Program-made: the position numbers and the translations under genes
The notes under the pieces: generated by a model
Told to the model about the DNA's origin: nothing
The model's database searches: none
What the model saw: the letters and a program-made list of their open reading frames with translations, nothing else
Assembly (NCBI GenBank): GCA_033239525.1
Contig: BSYO01000006.1
Span: 13,097,319-13,161,318, forward strand
Reading direction: 5' to 3'
DNA from: Nepenthes gracilis
Taxonomy: Eukaryota; Streptophyta; Magnoliopsida; Caryophyllales; Nepenthaceae
DNA length: 64,000 nucleotides
In this document: positions 10,603-22,539 of the stretch, one piece after another
Layout: the number at the start of each line of letters is the position of its first letter
Position numbering within the stretch: the first letter of the stretch is position 1

Positions 10603-11801
10603 ATAACTCTCCTCTTCTTATAGAAAATTTTGTCCTCAAAATTTATATACCTCAAAAATTCAAACAAGTAGGGGTATTTTTTCTAAACTTTGTCCTCATG
10701 CTCATGATACTTTCTCAATCAAATGGTTTCTCCAAAGTACTTTAATCAAAGAAATTATCTTAGTGCACAACACCTAATCCCTTTTTTCTAAAACCTAAAC
10801 TAGAACCTCAACATATGTTAAATTCTTAGTAATCTATAATGGTTTGTACTTGATCACATATGAAGAATCAATCACATATTTCATTAGCATAGAAACATGG
10901 AAGATATCATGGTAATTTTCCAAACTTGAAGGCAAATCTAATCTATGTGCCACTTTTCCAATTTATTGCAAAATCTCAAAAGGTTCATTGAATCTCGGCT
11001 TTAATTTTTCTTTCATTCCAAACCTTAAGATTTTATTTCTAGAAGAACCTTCAAAAATACATGTTCATCCACTTTAAACCTCAAATCAAACCTTCATTGA
11101 TCGACATCACTCTTTTGATGACTTTATGCAACAATCAAATGATCTCGGATAATCTGGATCATATTGGATATGTCTTGAATAATATTGAGGCTTAAAAGTT
11201 TATGATCACCAATCTCTTCCCAATTAATAGATCTTCATCTTTGTTCATATCAAACCTCAAAAGGGGCCATCCCGATACTTGACTGATAATTATTGTTGTA
11301 TGCAAATTTAGCCAATAATAAATAATTATCCTAATTTTCTTTCATTTCTAAAATAGATACCCTCAACATATCTTTCAAAATTTGAATAGTTCTCTCCGAC
11401 TGATTATCTGTCTAAGGGTGAAATGCCATACTGAATTTTAGCTTAGTATTCAATTCTTTATGCAAGCTTTTCTAAAACTTTGACACAAATTTCATATCAC
11501 GATTAAAAACTATTGAAGTTGAAATACCGTACAATATTACAATCTCATTAATATACAAATGTGCTAACTAATTTCGTGAAAATATCAATCTTACTGACAA
11601 AACATAAGCAGGCTTAGTCAACCTATCCATGATCACTTGAATAAAATCCAAGTTCTTTGCCATTCTAGGCAAACTTGAGACAAAATCTATCGTGATATGC
11701 TCCCATTTTCAAATAAAAATCAGTAGATGGTGAAAACATTCTAGAGATTTCTTATACTTGACCTTAACTTGTTGGCACACAATACGCCTTGAGACATGCG
11801 C
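10603..11801 (-). pseudogene. Element B polypurine tract and integrase C-terminal half (decayed)
   Basis: Just right of the LTR the minus strand has a polypurine-like stretch. Decayed integrase follows and aligns by eye with 700-1850 of element A: the segments equivalent to the FHVSMLRK, KLKPR, FEVLYG, HPQTDGQS and DFVTGLP regions can be followed at about 10870-11790, all full of stops. It is interrupted at 11801 by element C and resumes at 15291. Confidence 0.75.
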
Positions 11802-11929
11802 TATAAGGTATAGGTTTTTAAAATAGTATAAATTTTAATAATTAAGTTAATATAATTAAGATAGGTTAAGTGGATTTAGGTGTCTTGGCACCTGATTAAA
11901 AGTATCGAAAAAGAGTCCGGTTAACAAAA

Positions 11930-13480
11930 CTATTGACCAGCAGGCTGAGAGAAAAATGACAGGTCAACATGATGTTGGCCGGCTAAGATGCTTTAAGAGA
12001 GATTAAGAAAGAAAATGACCGGTCAGTGCACTGTTGACTGGCTAAACTGAGTAAGGAGAATTTGTTCGGTCAACATCCGTTGACCAGCCAAATGAATTAT
12101 GACCGGCTAAGATACATTAAGGAGATTGTCCAGTGAACGTGTTGATCGGCAAAAATGCAAAGCAACTAGAGAGAAAAATTGCTTGGTCAACACTTGTTAA
12201 CCGGCTAAAATGAGAACTGTTGCTGGCTATTGCTGTGGAAACCGACAGCTTTAGCCGCCGTGAGAAGATAAGCTACGTTAGTAGCCATGGGAAGCTGTTG
12301 CTTCAGCTGCCAAAATTGCCAGTATAAAAGCAAATTGTCGGTATAAGGCAAATTACCGGTATGGATATCTATGCAAATTGCAAGAATGATGCAAATTACC
12401 ATGTATGCGTGATTTGCCCGGTATGCCCAAAATAACCGGTATGCCCAAAATATCTAGTCAACACGTTGACCGAATAAAATGGCAAAATGACTGGAGTAGA
12501 TACTTTGGGTGGAATGGGTATGATGGCTGATTTGCACTGGAAGACAGAATGACATGAAATTGATGGTATTTTGCCGAAATGGGTTTTGATGAAATTATCG
12601 GTATGCTTGGAAAAGGAATGATCGATATGAATAAGCGATCAGAATTCTTAAGAGAGAAATAACTGGCATGGCAAAAATGCCTGGTCAACACGTTAACCGA
12701 AAATTATGCCATTTTGCCTGTATGGTAAAGTGGCCGATTTGCATTAAAAGCCGAAATGGGATAAAATTTACCGGAATAGGATTAAGCATGAAAGGACAAG
12801 TTTGCATAATGACTGGTATGCGTTAAGGTAATGACCAGTATGGATTAAATGATCGGAAATTCATTTGAAGAAATGACCAGGATGCATTGTAACGAAAATG
12901 ACCAGTATGAATGCAAGGTAAAATGACCATTATGAAATTTTGGGAGATAATTTCTAGTATGCACGATTTGGTCGAAATGCATAAATTGCCCGATATGCGC
13001 AAAATTGCCCGGTATGCTAAAAATGCTAGTTTGATGAAATTATCGATAGGCACAATTTTGCCAATATGACAATTTGCTCGATATGAATAAGGAAAATGAC
13101 CGGCATGATTGTGGGAAAAATTACCGGCATGAATTTTAAGAAGAAAATGGCCAGTATAATGCAATTTTCCCGGTTTGTGTAATTTGCCCAAGATGGTCAA
13201 AGTGCCCAGGATGGCCAAAATACCTGGAAGGATTGTTTGGAAGGAATGAGTACTTTAGGCGGACTGGTTCATTAGGCAGTTTAATGGCAGAATGGCACAT
13301 TTTGGAGAATTTTGCCGGGATGAGTAAAGTGTCGAAATGGATAAAATGCAAGGATGAAATGGATAATTGGTCGGGATGAATGCTGGATGAGTAAAAATAC
13401 CAGAATGAATAAAGATACGGGAAACGTTATATGATCAGCATGGGTGAGAATTACTGAGAATTCTAGAATCTTCAAGAGAT
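11930..13480 (+). repeat. Imperfect repeats with inverted W-box pairs in element C
   Basis: Roughly 30 loose copies of a unit like ACCGGTATGCNNAAAAT or TTGCCCGGTATG. Near the left end are facing GGTCAAC/GTTGACC-type arms at about 11931, 11962, 12021, 12065, 12184, 12455 and 12684 (several with one or two changes). The array lies upstream of the TATA box, unlike those in A, H and F. The many short minus-strand frames here are by-products of the repeats. Confidence 0.7.
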
Positions 13481-13535
13481 ATAGGAGAGCCCGGAAAAAT
13501 TCTAGAATTTTCTAGAAGGGGGGAGAGCTGCACCC

Positions 13536-13542
13536 ATAAATA
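13536..13542 (+). promoter_or_regulatory. TATA box of element C
   Basis: ATAAATA in a CACCCATAAATAGG context, about 130 bases before the donor-like site at 13666. A purine-rich first-exon-like stretch follows it. Confidence 0.6.
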
Positions 13543-13665
13543 GGATGTGGAGGAAGGAAGCTGGCGTAGTAGCAGATCAGAGTGGCACAGTAGAGCAGTA
13601 AAGCAGAGGAAAGAATGGAGAAGGAAATCCAATGACTTCTAGAATGAGGAAAACAGCAAATTGAG

Positions 13666-14951
13666 GCAAGTGTATCGTAACCCTTGTTCAAAGTTACATA
13701 AAATACCGTATGTTTTCTAATTTTCTTGTGATATTATGAATAAATTTCATATTACACATGAGTATTATAAATTGTTGATACGATGCAATGTTATACTGTT
13801 AAAAGTTATGCTATTAACGACTACGGAGAATATAAAGTCTATTGGATTATTGTAAAGAAATTAAGTTATGTCAAGATTCTTTGAAAGGTTCAGATAAGTA
13901 ATGTTGAAGTGACCACTAATAAATGAGAATTCAATTTAAGAGCCATGAACTAAGAATCAAGATTTTCCCAAATTAAGTAAAAAATAGTAAGAAATTGGAC
14001 TAAAGATTGTTCAGTAGATAATATTCTTTGACCTGCCATGAATATTGCAGTGGAGACTCAAGGACACCTTGGCCTTGTATCCTGGCCGCTTAGTGAAGCG
14101 GGTGATATTTTTGGCAAGTTTTAGGATGCTACAGTGGTAATCGGGGATAACTCCATCCACGAGTGATTTGTGGTCCGCCTTCCTTGGGGTGTTACTATGG
14201 AGGACAAGAAACAAGAATGAGATTATGTATGAATGAGAATAAAGAGCCAAGAACCAAGAATTTAAGATCATTTTGGTCCTCGAGATGTAAATAAGGAGGA
14301 CATCCTAGTCCTCGGGATGTAAATAAGGAGGAAGCATGAGATGATATACTGATGTGAAAGAATGGTCCTCAAGATGAGGAGGACACATGAGATGATACAT
14401 GATGATGAAAGAATAAGAAGTAAAGCCATTGATTGTGTGGAGTATTACAATCTATCCTCGATTATTCGCTCTCTCACTTGGGAGTGTCTACAAGCCCTGA
14501 TCCTTTAAGATAATAAGAGAATTTATTTTAAAAGATAAGACAGTTCTAAACTATTTTACGATTTCAGCAAGTATTTTAGACTAAGAAATCACAAGAAGAA
14601 TTATAAAAGAACAAGATAAAGTAATCAAAGACAGGATTTGGTTCACAAGCTCATAAGTAATGCACTGTTTTATGCATGTGCTTTTTATACATATTGACGA
14701 TTTGAGCATGTTTCTTGGATTCAAGAATAGAGGAAGAAATAATTCAAGTTCATGAACTAAGACAAGAATTCAATCACAAGATTCACGTTCACGCATTGTT
14801 TTAGGCATTTGCATCATCAATAAGCTTATTTGTTCCCTAAACCCTTCGGTGTTTCCTTTTACAAATATTTATGTTTCACAAGAAAGTTTGCATGTTTTAT
14901 TTCCATGGTACCTTGCTGATCTTAAAACTCACGCTTGCTTCTTATTTTCAG
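13666..14951 (+). other. Candidate GC-AG intron inside element C
   Basis: TTGAG|GCAAGTGTAT at 13665/13666 to CTTCTTATTTTCAG|ACAAG ending at 14951. The span is 1286 bases. The block shared with other LTRs (about 14080-14520) lies in its second half. Confidence 0.42.
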
Positions 14952-15290
14952 ACAAGCAAATAAAGCTGAACATACTAAAATAAAGAAAGAAAAAAGAATG
15001 ATCCAGATTTATGAAGCAGTAAGGGTGAATATTTGAGGTATGAAATTTTGAAAATTCTGAAAGTCTATGTATGGTGCTTCCGTTGTAAGTTTAATGGATT
15101 TTAGTATGCTTTCGCTTGACATTATGATTTGTAGTGGCAACCCTTATGGCTTTAGTCTTTCCGCAATAGTGGCCTTGATGGATAGCCAATTGAGATCCTG
15201 TGCACGCAAATAAATTTTTAAAATTAATGATTTTGTACAGAATATGATAATTAACGGAAGCTCTTCAAAGATAGGATCCATTCTGTTACA

Positions 15291-16075
15291 TGGGCTGCAA
15301 CTTTTCGTCTCATATTTCACCACCAAAAAATTTTGTTCATATCTTGATATATCTTGTTCACTCCAAGGTGAATTATGTCCTTTGCTCTACGTGTCTCACT
15401 CAAAATCTCCTCATTTAACTCTTTAATATTAGGCACACAAATATTACCTTGAAATCAAAGAATTCTATCTACCCAAATATTAAAATCTGCCTACAACTTA
15501 TTGTCCAGATCTCCAATAATCTCTATTAAATATGGATTATTTATTTGAGTCTCCTTAATCCTCTCCATATTTATGGGTTGTACTTGAAAATATGAGAAAA
15601 TTATTCTCAACCATTAAGAGTGTAAAAGAATATTATAACCTTTCATTCCATCCAATATTTCTTATTTTGTGATCATCAAATAAGCTATAATACTCAAAAA
15701 TTTTCAGCTCACAGTATCAACAACCACATTCACTTTCCCTAATTGACATAAGATTTTACAATCATAATCCCTTAATAAATCCATCCAACTACGTTGTCGG
15801 ATATTCAGTTCCTTCTATGAGAACAAATACTTTATACTCTTATAATTTGAATACACCATGAATGTCTTCTCTTACAAATAATATATCTAAATTTTCAACA
15901 TAAAAATCACGGCTGACAATTTCAAATCATGGATGGGATAATTCTATTCTTGAGCCTTCAACTGCCTTGATCCATAAGCGACCACGTGGCCATGTTGCAT
16001 CAAAATTCAACCCAAATCTTTCTTCGAAGTATCAAAATAAATCATAAAACCTCTTGATTCATCGATTCATCTGAA
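15291..16075 (-). pseudogene. Element B pol continued: integrase N-terminus and RNase H (decayed)
   Basis: Continues B's integrase after the element C insertion. The minus strand matches the HHCC region of A (about 15291-15420), then a spacer, then RNase H around 15740-16020, where the equivalents of [20 protein letters not shown] and LELAAV can be followed. Many stops and indels. It ends abruptly near 16075, where copia sequence begins. Confidence 0.72.
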
Positions 16076-16609
16076 ATTGATAATACTGACATTGAAATCA
16101 ATCTATCTAAAAATGTTGAGTGATATAACTTTTAAAAGATGATATCATATTCAAATCATTGGAAACAATTAAGATGTCATCAATGTAAACAAGTGTGCCA
16201 TAAAACTAGAAAAATTGCCTTTGGTGAACAAACTATAATATGCATGAGATTGAACATAGCCATAGTTGGTTAAATAAGAAGAAAATTTAGCATACCATTG
16301 TTGAGAAGTTTGTTTTAAACCAAATAAACTCTTCTTGAGTTTACACACTTGCTTAGAAGAAGTAAGTGGATACCCTGAATGTGCTTTTAGATATTCCTCT
16401 TCATTAAGATCACTATATAGAAATGCATTATTAATATCCAAATAATACAATATCCAGCCCTGAATAGCAGCTACAATAAGAAGTATTTTAAAAATAACAA
16501 GTTTTGTAATTGATAAAAAAGTTTCATTATAATCAATGCCTTCTTATTGATAATATCATTTAATAAAAGTCATGCCTTATATTAGTCAATTGACCCAGCT
16601 AGTTTTGTT
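16076..16609 (-). pseudogene. Element D: Ty1/copia reverse-transcriptase fragment
   Basis: The 93-residue frame at 16169-16450 reads as copia RT: LDINNAFLYSDLNEEEYL, then VCKLKKSLFGLKQTSQQWYAK. Downstream, in another frame, a VDDI-type box and a CQ(T/Y)-type segment continue to about 16080. Upstream, EGIDYNETF lies near 16530 and an AGSID segment near 16590. No other copia domain adjoins. The Tat element E cuts it off at 16610. D is the oldest layer on this side of the nest. Confidence 0.85.
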
Positions 16610-17524
16610 TGATGGGGATGGCTGTAGCAAGCTGGCCCAAAGGAGCAAGCAGCCCAAAATGTATCACGGCCCACTTACTCATAGGGTAGTGAATGCTCTA
16701 GTTGAGTGGAGAAGGCTCCCAATCAGATAGGACACAGCCCAAAATAGACATAGCCCAGATCGAAATCAGCCAATGCACACTTTTTTGTGCGCAATGGTCA
16801 TCTGCCCTAATTGGCTGTAACGCTAAGATGGCAATCCTCTCTGTAACAAAAATCTCCCAAAATCATAGCACATCCCAAAAGGAAAGCTCATAGATCAGCG
16901 CACAGCTTGCAATAGTAACCTCAACATTCATTGCGTGTGACATTTCCGTGGAGGGAGAAAACCTCCTTTCTGACCGTTGCAACCCAGAATGATGCCCGCA
17001 TCCATATGAGGAAGGGGAAGGATCCTCTCAGAAGGTGGGAATCTTACCTCATCACCTAAGGAAGGCAGCAAAGGCCCATGACTATAAAAGGCCCTGGAGA
17101 CACACTCCATAGACACGCCCTCTAGCATACTCGAACCTTCATAAGCTTTCCAACTCTCAAGTGTCCAATCCCTCTACCCTCTCTTCCACTACAAGTTTCC
17201 AGTGAACTCAGTAAATAGAGAGGCCACTTTGAACGAGCACTCCATGACTAAAGCTGCTGACAACCAGTGCACCTCTGACTCTTATTCTCAAATCCCTCTC
17301 CAAGCATTCATTCCAGCATACTCTATTTTTTACCTTCTTTTTCTTGGAAGGAAAATTACTAACTTGAGTATTGGAGAATAAATCGGGGAACGAGTCCCAT
17401 AATTTTTCTCTGATTTCTCATTGTCTTTTGTGGGGTGTAGGATCCCAGGTGCACAGGGTGGTGATAGGACCCGAAGGAGCAGCTGAACCTAAATCCATCC
17501 AATACGCAAATCCAGGACGTATCA
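16610..17524 (+). repeat. 5' LTR of element E (Tat-type gypsy)
   Basis: Starts TGATGGGGATGG and ends CGTATCA, directly before a Tat-type primer site. It is about 915 bases long and of ordinary base composition. Its left boundary falls exactly where the copia RT fragment stops. The small frames in it (16702-16893, 17371-17610) have no family resemblance. The left boundary is known to within a few bases. Confidence 0.65.
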
Positions 17525-17544
17525 TTGGCGTCGTCTATGAGAAC
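17525..17544 (+). other. Element E primer binding site
   Basis: TTGGCGTCGTCTATGAGAAC resembles the TTGGCGCCGTCTGTGGGAA site typical of plant Tat-group gypsy elements, with three changes. It differs clearly from the initiator-Met site used by the other elements here. Confidence 0.7.
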
Positions 17545-18047
17545 ACGAATGAAAGAACAATCCACTACCTCACCAGCATCAGCATCATCCTAGTGATGGC
17601 GAGCAAATAAACAAGATGCCATAAATATTTCAGGCTCTCTACACGTGCCAGGGCAAGCAGAAGTAAGGGGCTCACTCCTCAGCCCAAACACTGGCCTCCA
17701 GGCATGGAGGTCAAAGAAAGAAGAAGTCAGCCAAGAAGGCACCCCGATCGGGCAACTCTAGCATCCTAGTGGCCTCCAATACCCGAAGCCATTCAAGGCT
17801 TGAAGGTTAGCTAAGCTGTGGGACCTTGGATGAGAGCTCAAAAAGAAGAAACCCTCACTACTCCAGGGATGAGCAAAGGCCTCCAGTGCAAGAGGGAGCC
17901 TCTTGCATCACCTGACCAACAAGCAATAGCAGCCGATTGACGTCGCACCACATGGCTAGACACTCAGAGTTAAGGACCTACCTTAACGTTAAAAGGTCCA
18001 CGACCTCCTCTTGGGTGGAGGAAAAAATTTAAAAAATATAAAACCGC
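17545..18047 (+). other. Element E leader
   Basis: About 500 bases between primer site and recognisable gag. No open frame with family resemblance. Probably leader plus the decayed, poorly conserved gag N-terminus. Confidence 0.4.
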
Positions 18048-19000
18048 GTGTTTAAAGGAGAAGCCAGTGAACATACGATAGATTTGAAGAGATCCCCTTT
18101 CACCATGGAGATCCGGACCCATTTGCTACTGCCTAAGTTCAAAATGTCGGTCTTGGAACCTTATGACGGAAGCACCTATCCTATGGATCACCTTGACCAT
18201 TTCCGCACCCTATTGAGCTTCCAGGGCCTAAAGAAAGCTTTCATGTGCCAATGCTTCCCCCTCACCGAAAAGGGAGACGCTAGGATCTAGTTCTATTAGC
18301 TCTCAGCCAATTTGATTCTGAGCTTTCAGGACCTCACTGATAGTTTTCTAGCCTAGTACACCTCCAATCATCGCAAGGAGAAGCAGCCATGGCACCTTGC
18401 CCACGTTAAGCAGAAGCTGGGTGAGAACTTGAGAAAATTCCTGGAGCGATTCATCGTAGAAGCCTGGAAGATACCAAAGTTGACAGACGAAGTGAAGCTC
18501 GGCAGCTTCATTTTTGCACTCGGTCCGGGTGACTTCTTCAAACTCCTGGCCCACAAGGACCCACAAATGTTTCAGGAGATAGAATCCATTACTCGGGCCT
18601 ACATAATGGTAGAGGAAGCCAATGAGGTGAAGCACCCGGAATGGCCCAATTAGGCTTGCTTCATTCCGGCGGAAGGAAAGAGGAAGAATGGGGGCAACGA
18701 CAACCCCTGAAGGAAGCAGCCTAGAACCGAGCTGCCCACACATAGGGAGTTCAGGCTCATAAACCCGACTCCACTAAATGACACTTGGGAGAATGTCTAG
18801 ATGCAGATTCGGGAGGAGAAATTTGTCAACTGGCCAAAACCGATGAACACCCCAAAGGGAGGAGATCCGTCGAAGTACTGCAACTTCCATCGACCTCCTG
18901 GTCATAGCACAGAAAACTGCCGAACTCTACAAAGGAAGATTGAGGAGCTGATTCACCGAGGCCACCTCACTAAGTTCTTGGGGAACTTAGGATAAAATTC
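18048..19000 (+). pseudogene. Element E gag (Tat-type)
   Basis: Broken gag in at least three frames. 18048-18290 carries PYDGSTYPMDHLDHFRTLLS and a CFPLTEKGDARI stretch, the classic start of the Tat gag domain. 18429-18653 continues it with ENLRKFLERFIVEAWKI. 18801-18995 has the C-terminal YCNFHRPPGHSTENCRTL zinc-finger-like motif followed by EELIHRGHLTKFL. Several stops (near 18288, 18297, 18355 and 18651) separate the parts. Gag would form the virus-like particle. Confidence 0.85.
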
Positions 19001-19139
19001 CTGTCCCTTAAGCAAGGCAAGTCTGAACAGCAACAACCATGGAACTGGGTCACGATTGGGGTGGTCAACATGGTGACCACTAGGCCTCCCACGGCCCACC
19101 ATACAGATTGCCAGGAGAAGTAAACTGGGCATAAGAAGC

Positions 19140-19570
19140 AGAGGGTGGGGGATGATGTCATTAGTTTTAGCAATGACGATATGGCACTTCTAATCTCCCC
19201 CCATACTAACTCCTTAGTTGTATCTGCACTCATTTTAGATGGTACTCTAGACTACTAGTTAAAATGAGTTTTTATTGATAATGAAAGTTCTAGAAATTTG
19301 CTTTATCTCGATGCCTACTTCAAATTGAGACTCAAAAAGAGTCAATTGAAATTGGTTGAAGGGCCACTGTATAGATTAGATAATGAGCCAGTGGCCGTCC
19401 AAGGGATGATACAACTATAGGTCACCCTGGGCACGTATCCTAGAATGGAAAGCCACACGCTCACCTTCCTGGTCATCGACCTATTCTCTCTATACAACAC
19501 TACACTTGGCCGACCGTGCTTGGTGGCATTCAGAGCCGTAACATCAATCCCCATTTAAAAATGAAATTTC
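19140..19570 (+). pseudogene. Element E aspartic protease
   Basis: Decayed plus-strand sequence matching the Tat protease. It begins ISFSNDDMALL, has the active-site region as VFIDNESS (family pattern VDNGSS, so Gly is Glu) and ends near TTLGRPCLVAFRAVTS, the family's LGRP motif. Stops at about 19257 and 19420 break it. Confidence 0.75.
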
Positions 19571-19885
19571 TAATAGTGTGCGGTATTGGTAAAGTATTGG
19601 ATGACTAAGTAACCAAACGAGCATGTTATTTGTCCAAGGTAGCCCAAGCGGCAGCAAAAGACTGGCGGAAGAGTTGGACCATCGAGATGAAGCAACCCCG
19701 TTGCAGGTATAGTCCAATGAGGCCATGACCTCATACCTATGGATCCGGATAATCCATATAAATGCATATAGATAGGGGGCTTGCTCGCCGGACCCTTACG
19801 GGATTGATTAATCAGCTTTTTAAGGCGTAACAAGGATGCCTTCGCGTGGATACCTATTGACATACTTGGGATCCCTGTTGGAGTA

Positions 19886-20625
19886 ATGGTCCACAAATTA
19901 GGTCTCGACCTTGGCTGTAAACCCATCAAGCAAAAGTGGAGAAACCACTCCGTTGAGAAGCTAATAGCCATCAAGGAGGAGGTAAAGAAGTTGTTGTATG
20001 TCGGGTTCATTAGGGAGGTCCAGTATTCGGACTGGCTCTCCGATGTAGTCTTAGTCAAGAAGAGTAATGGGAAGTGGAGGATGTGCGTCGACTTCATCGA
20101 TGTTAATAAAGCCTATTCGAAGGATAGCTTCCCATTTACTAGGATCTACCTGCTGGTAGACTCTACTTTTGGGCACGAGTTACTAAGATTCATGGATGCC
20201 TATTCAAACTATAATCAGATTTGAATGAGCCTGAAAGATGAGGAACACACCTCATTCATGACCGATCAGGGGACTTACTACCAGAAGGTCATACCCTTCG
20301 GTTTGAAGAAAACAGGTACTACTTACCAAAGGCTCGTGAACAAAAAATTCAAGAAGCAGATCGGCCATAATATGAAGGTGTACATAGATGATATACCCAT
20401 CAAGAGTAAGACCATCGATGACCACATTCTCGATCTATCTGAAACCTTCGAAACACTCTGGGCACACAAGATGAAGCTAAACCCCGTAAAGTGTGTCCTT
20501 AGGGTATCATCCGGAACGTTCTTGGGTTTCATCATCTCACAATAAGGTATCGAGGCAAACCCAGAAAAGATCAAGACTCTCATGAAAATGACTCCACCGT
20601 AGAATGTTAAGGATGCCCAAAGGCT
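19886..20625 (+). pseudogene. Element E reverse transcriptase
   Basis: Two adjacent frames (19886-20224 and 20225-20545) split by one TGA. The first has EEVKKLLYVGFIREVQY, then WRMCVDFIDVNKAY, and ends in the FMDAYSNYNQI motif with the first catalytic Asp. The second has the YIDDIPIKSK box, so both Asp residues of the active site remain, and then LNPVKCVLRVSSGTFLGFIIS. A TAA at about 20543 interrupts the step into the connection domain (GIEANPEKI, then LTGRLVALSHF). Confidence 0.9.
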
Positions 20626-20739
20626 GACTGGGAGACTGGTAGCACTCTCCCATTTCCTAGCCAAGTCTGGTGACAAGTACCTCCCCTTCTTCAAGGCGTT
20701 CAGGGAGATGAAGGCAAATGGGTTCTAATGGATAATGGA

Positions 20740-21200
20740 ATGTTAGGCCACCTTCAACAAACTAAAACAATACCTAGCCAGCCCACCACCACTGACGTCA
20801 CCAAGAGAGTGAGAGGAGGTGTATCTCCACTTGGCAGTTTCAGAGGAGGCTCTCAGCTCCGTCTTGATACGCTAGGATTCTAATGCACAGTGGCCAGTCT
20901 ACTATGTGAGCAAAATATTTACCTGCACCGAGATTCACTACCCCCATGTTGAGAAGCTTGCATTGGCGCTTGTCTTCTCGGCCAGAAAGTTGAGGCCCTA
21001 TTTTCAGACTCATTGAGTAGTCATCTTAACTGACCAACCGTTAAAGGGCATCCTACAAATGCCTGATAACTCAAGACGGCTTGTTAAGTGGACCATCGAG
21101 TTGGAAGAGTTCGACATTGAATTCTGACCCAGGTTGGCCATCAAGGGGTAGGCGCTAGCCGACTTTATTGTCGAAATCACGACCCCAATCCCCGATGTAG
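20740..21200 (+). pseudogene. Element E RNase H
   Basis: Broken domain following RT: YLASPP, LSSVLIR, VYYVSKIFTCTEIHYPHVEKLALALV, then FSARKLRPYFQTH and LTDQPLKGILQMPDNSRRLVKWTIEL. This order is characteristic of Tat RNase H. At least five stops. Confidence 0.8.
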
Positions 21201-21204
21201 ATTG

Positions 21205-21410
21205 CACCCTTGACATCGACCATCACTCTAAAGCACTCGGTTGGGTTCTCCTTGTGGATGACTCATCCACGAATTTAGTCAATGGGGCCAGAGTTATCCA
21301 AAGGACTCAGACGGGTTTAAAGTGAAATATTTACTAAAGCTCAATTTTCCAGCCAACCAATAACGTTGCGAGTATGAAACCTTGTTGGCAGGATTACGTC
21401 TTGCTAAAGA
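21205..21410 (+). pseudogene. Element E second (archaeal-type) RNase H, truncated
   Basis: After the first RNase H the sequence reads WVLLVDDSSTNLVNGARVI (family pattern W.LYVDGSS). A shifted frame then gives a REYETLLAGLRLAKEL-like stretch. A second RNase H before integrase is the hallmark of the Tat/Ogre/Retand branch. It is cut at 21410 by element F; no later part of E is in the window. Confidence 0.72.
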
Positions 21411-21767
21411 GCTGTGAGGTCTGGGTTCCCAAAATATAATAAATTATGATAATTAAGTTAATAAAATTAAGTTGAGGATAGGTTGATTAAAGAAAAATGA
21501 GGAAAAATTTGATTTGGAAGTAAAATAGGCAAAAAGGGGCTCGGTACATGAGCAACACCCGAGGTGCGAGCTAGACGCAAAAAAATAGAACCGCACCGCC
21601 CAAGTAGTGCCTGAGGTGCCACCTAGGCTTATTTAGCATAATCGATCGCCTGAAGGGCGCTCGACGAGCGCTCGAGGCTGTGGTATGGCAGAATGTGGGC
21701 GCCCGAAGGATGCCCGACTGGCACTTGAATGCCAGTCTAAAATACCCCCACCAACTTTATTTTGTTT

Positions 21768-21775
21768 TATAAAAA
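21768..21775 (+). promoter_or_regulatory. TATA box of the element F LTR
   Basis: TATAAAAA, about 150 bases before the donor-like site. The intervening sequence is strikingly rich in GAAGAGA-type purines. Confidence 0.6.
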
Positions 21776-22539
21776 GGGAAGGGGAGAAGATTTGGGGAAC
21801 GACGAGCATGAAGAGAAGAAGAGAAAGGAGAGGAATGAGAAGGAGAAAGAGGAAAGAGGAGGGATCCTTCGCCATATCCGGTCCGATCAGAGTAAGAAAA
21901 TCAGTAAATCTGGTTGAGACAAGTGTACTCTAAGCTTTAATTTTCCTTATTATCGCTTTTTATTATCTCCACTTCGGTATTAATGCTCTAAAAATCTCTT
22001 TCTATAAGATTTGTTCTGATTAATGTAGGTTTCTCGTGATTTATTGGATAGATTTCATGTTTATGCATAAATATGAGAATATATGATTTTGATTTCATCG
22101 TTTGGCTTGCATTTTGTGTTCGATTATGTCTAGAAGCTTCACCCAAAACCTTAGCTCGAAAATGGAGCATAGGATATTTATAAATCTTGAATTTTGAGGT
22201 AAATTATTATTTAGTGAAATGTTTAAGCTTACAAGATAATTTATATTCAAAATTTTTATAAAAGTTATGCTGCCTAGAATTTGTTAAGAACTTTTGAATA
22301 TCCTATTCTTGTGATGTAAATAAGGAGGAATTATTCATTAAGAACTTTTGAAAACATTCATGTTTTCTAGGTTAGGAGATCAAAAACTATACAGAGGCTT
22401 TGACCTACATTTTCCTTGGCATGCCATGAGAATGACCCCGTCCATGAAATGATGTGTGGTCCGCCTTTCGCGGGATATTACTATGGGAAACAACAATTAG
22501 ACCTAATTGAACATCCTACTCTCAGGATGTAAATAAGGA

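Larger units (their letters stand above)
11802..15290 (+). mobile_element. Element C: probable solo LTR, 3.5 kb, same family as the element F LTR
   Basis: Inserted in the zinc-binding region of B's integrase. Flanks are TGCGC (11797-11801) and TGGGC (15291-15295), a 5 bp duplication with one mismatch. It starts TATAAGGTATAGG, decayed from TGTGAGGTCTGGG as seen at 21411, and both copies share an AT-rich ATAATTAAGTTAATA stretch soon after. It ends CTGTTACA. No PBS or polypurine tract adjoins either end, which indicates a solo LTR. Inside are W-box pairs and GACCGGTATG-type repeats, a TATA box, a donor/acceptor pair and the shared block. No coding sequence is credible. Confidence 0.65.

Noticed and set aside
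10203..10745. 180-codon plus-strand frame with hydrophobic segments
   Set aside because: It crosses an LTR boundary (10602) and the polypurine tract, is antisense to element B, and resembles nothing. An open frame by chance.
11802..15290. Element C as a complete small element with its own terminal repeats
   Set aside because: I see no duplicated ends, PBS or polypurine tract inside it. Its start matches the element F LTR start, which favours a solo LTR.
17371..17610. A 79-codon plus-strand frame spanning the end of the E LTR and its primer site
   Set aside because: It crosses the LTR/PBS boundary and shows no gag similarity.
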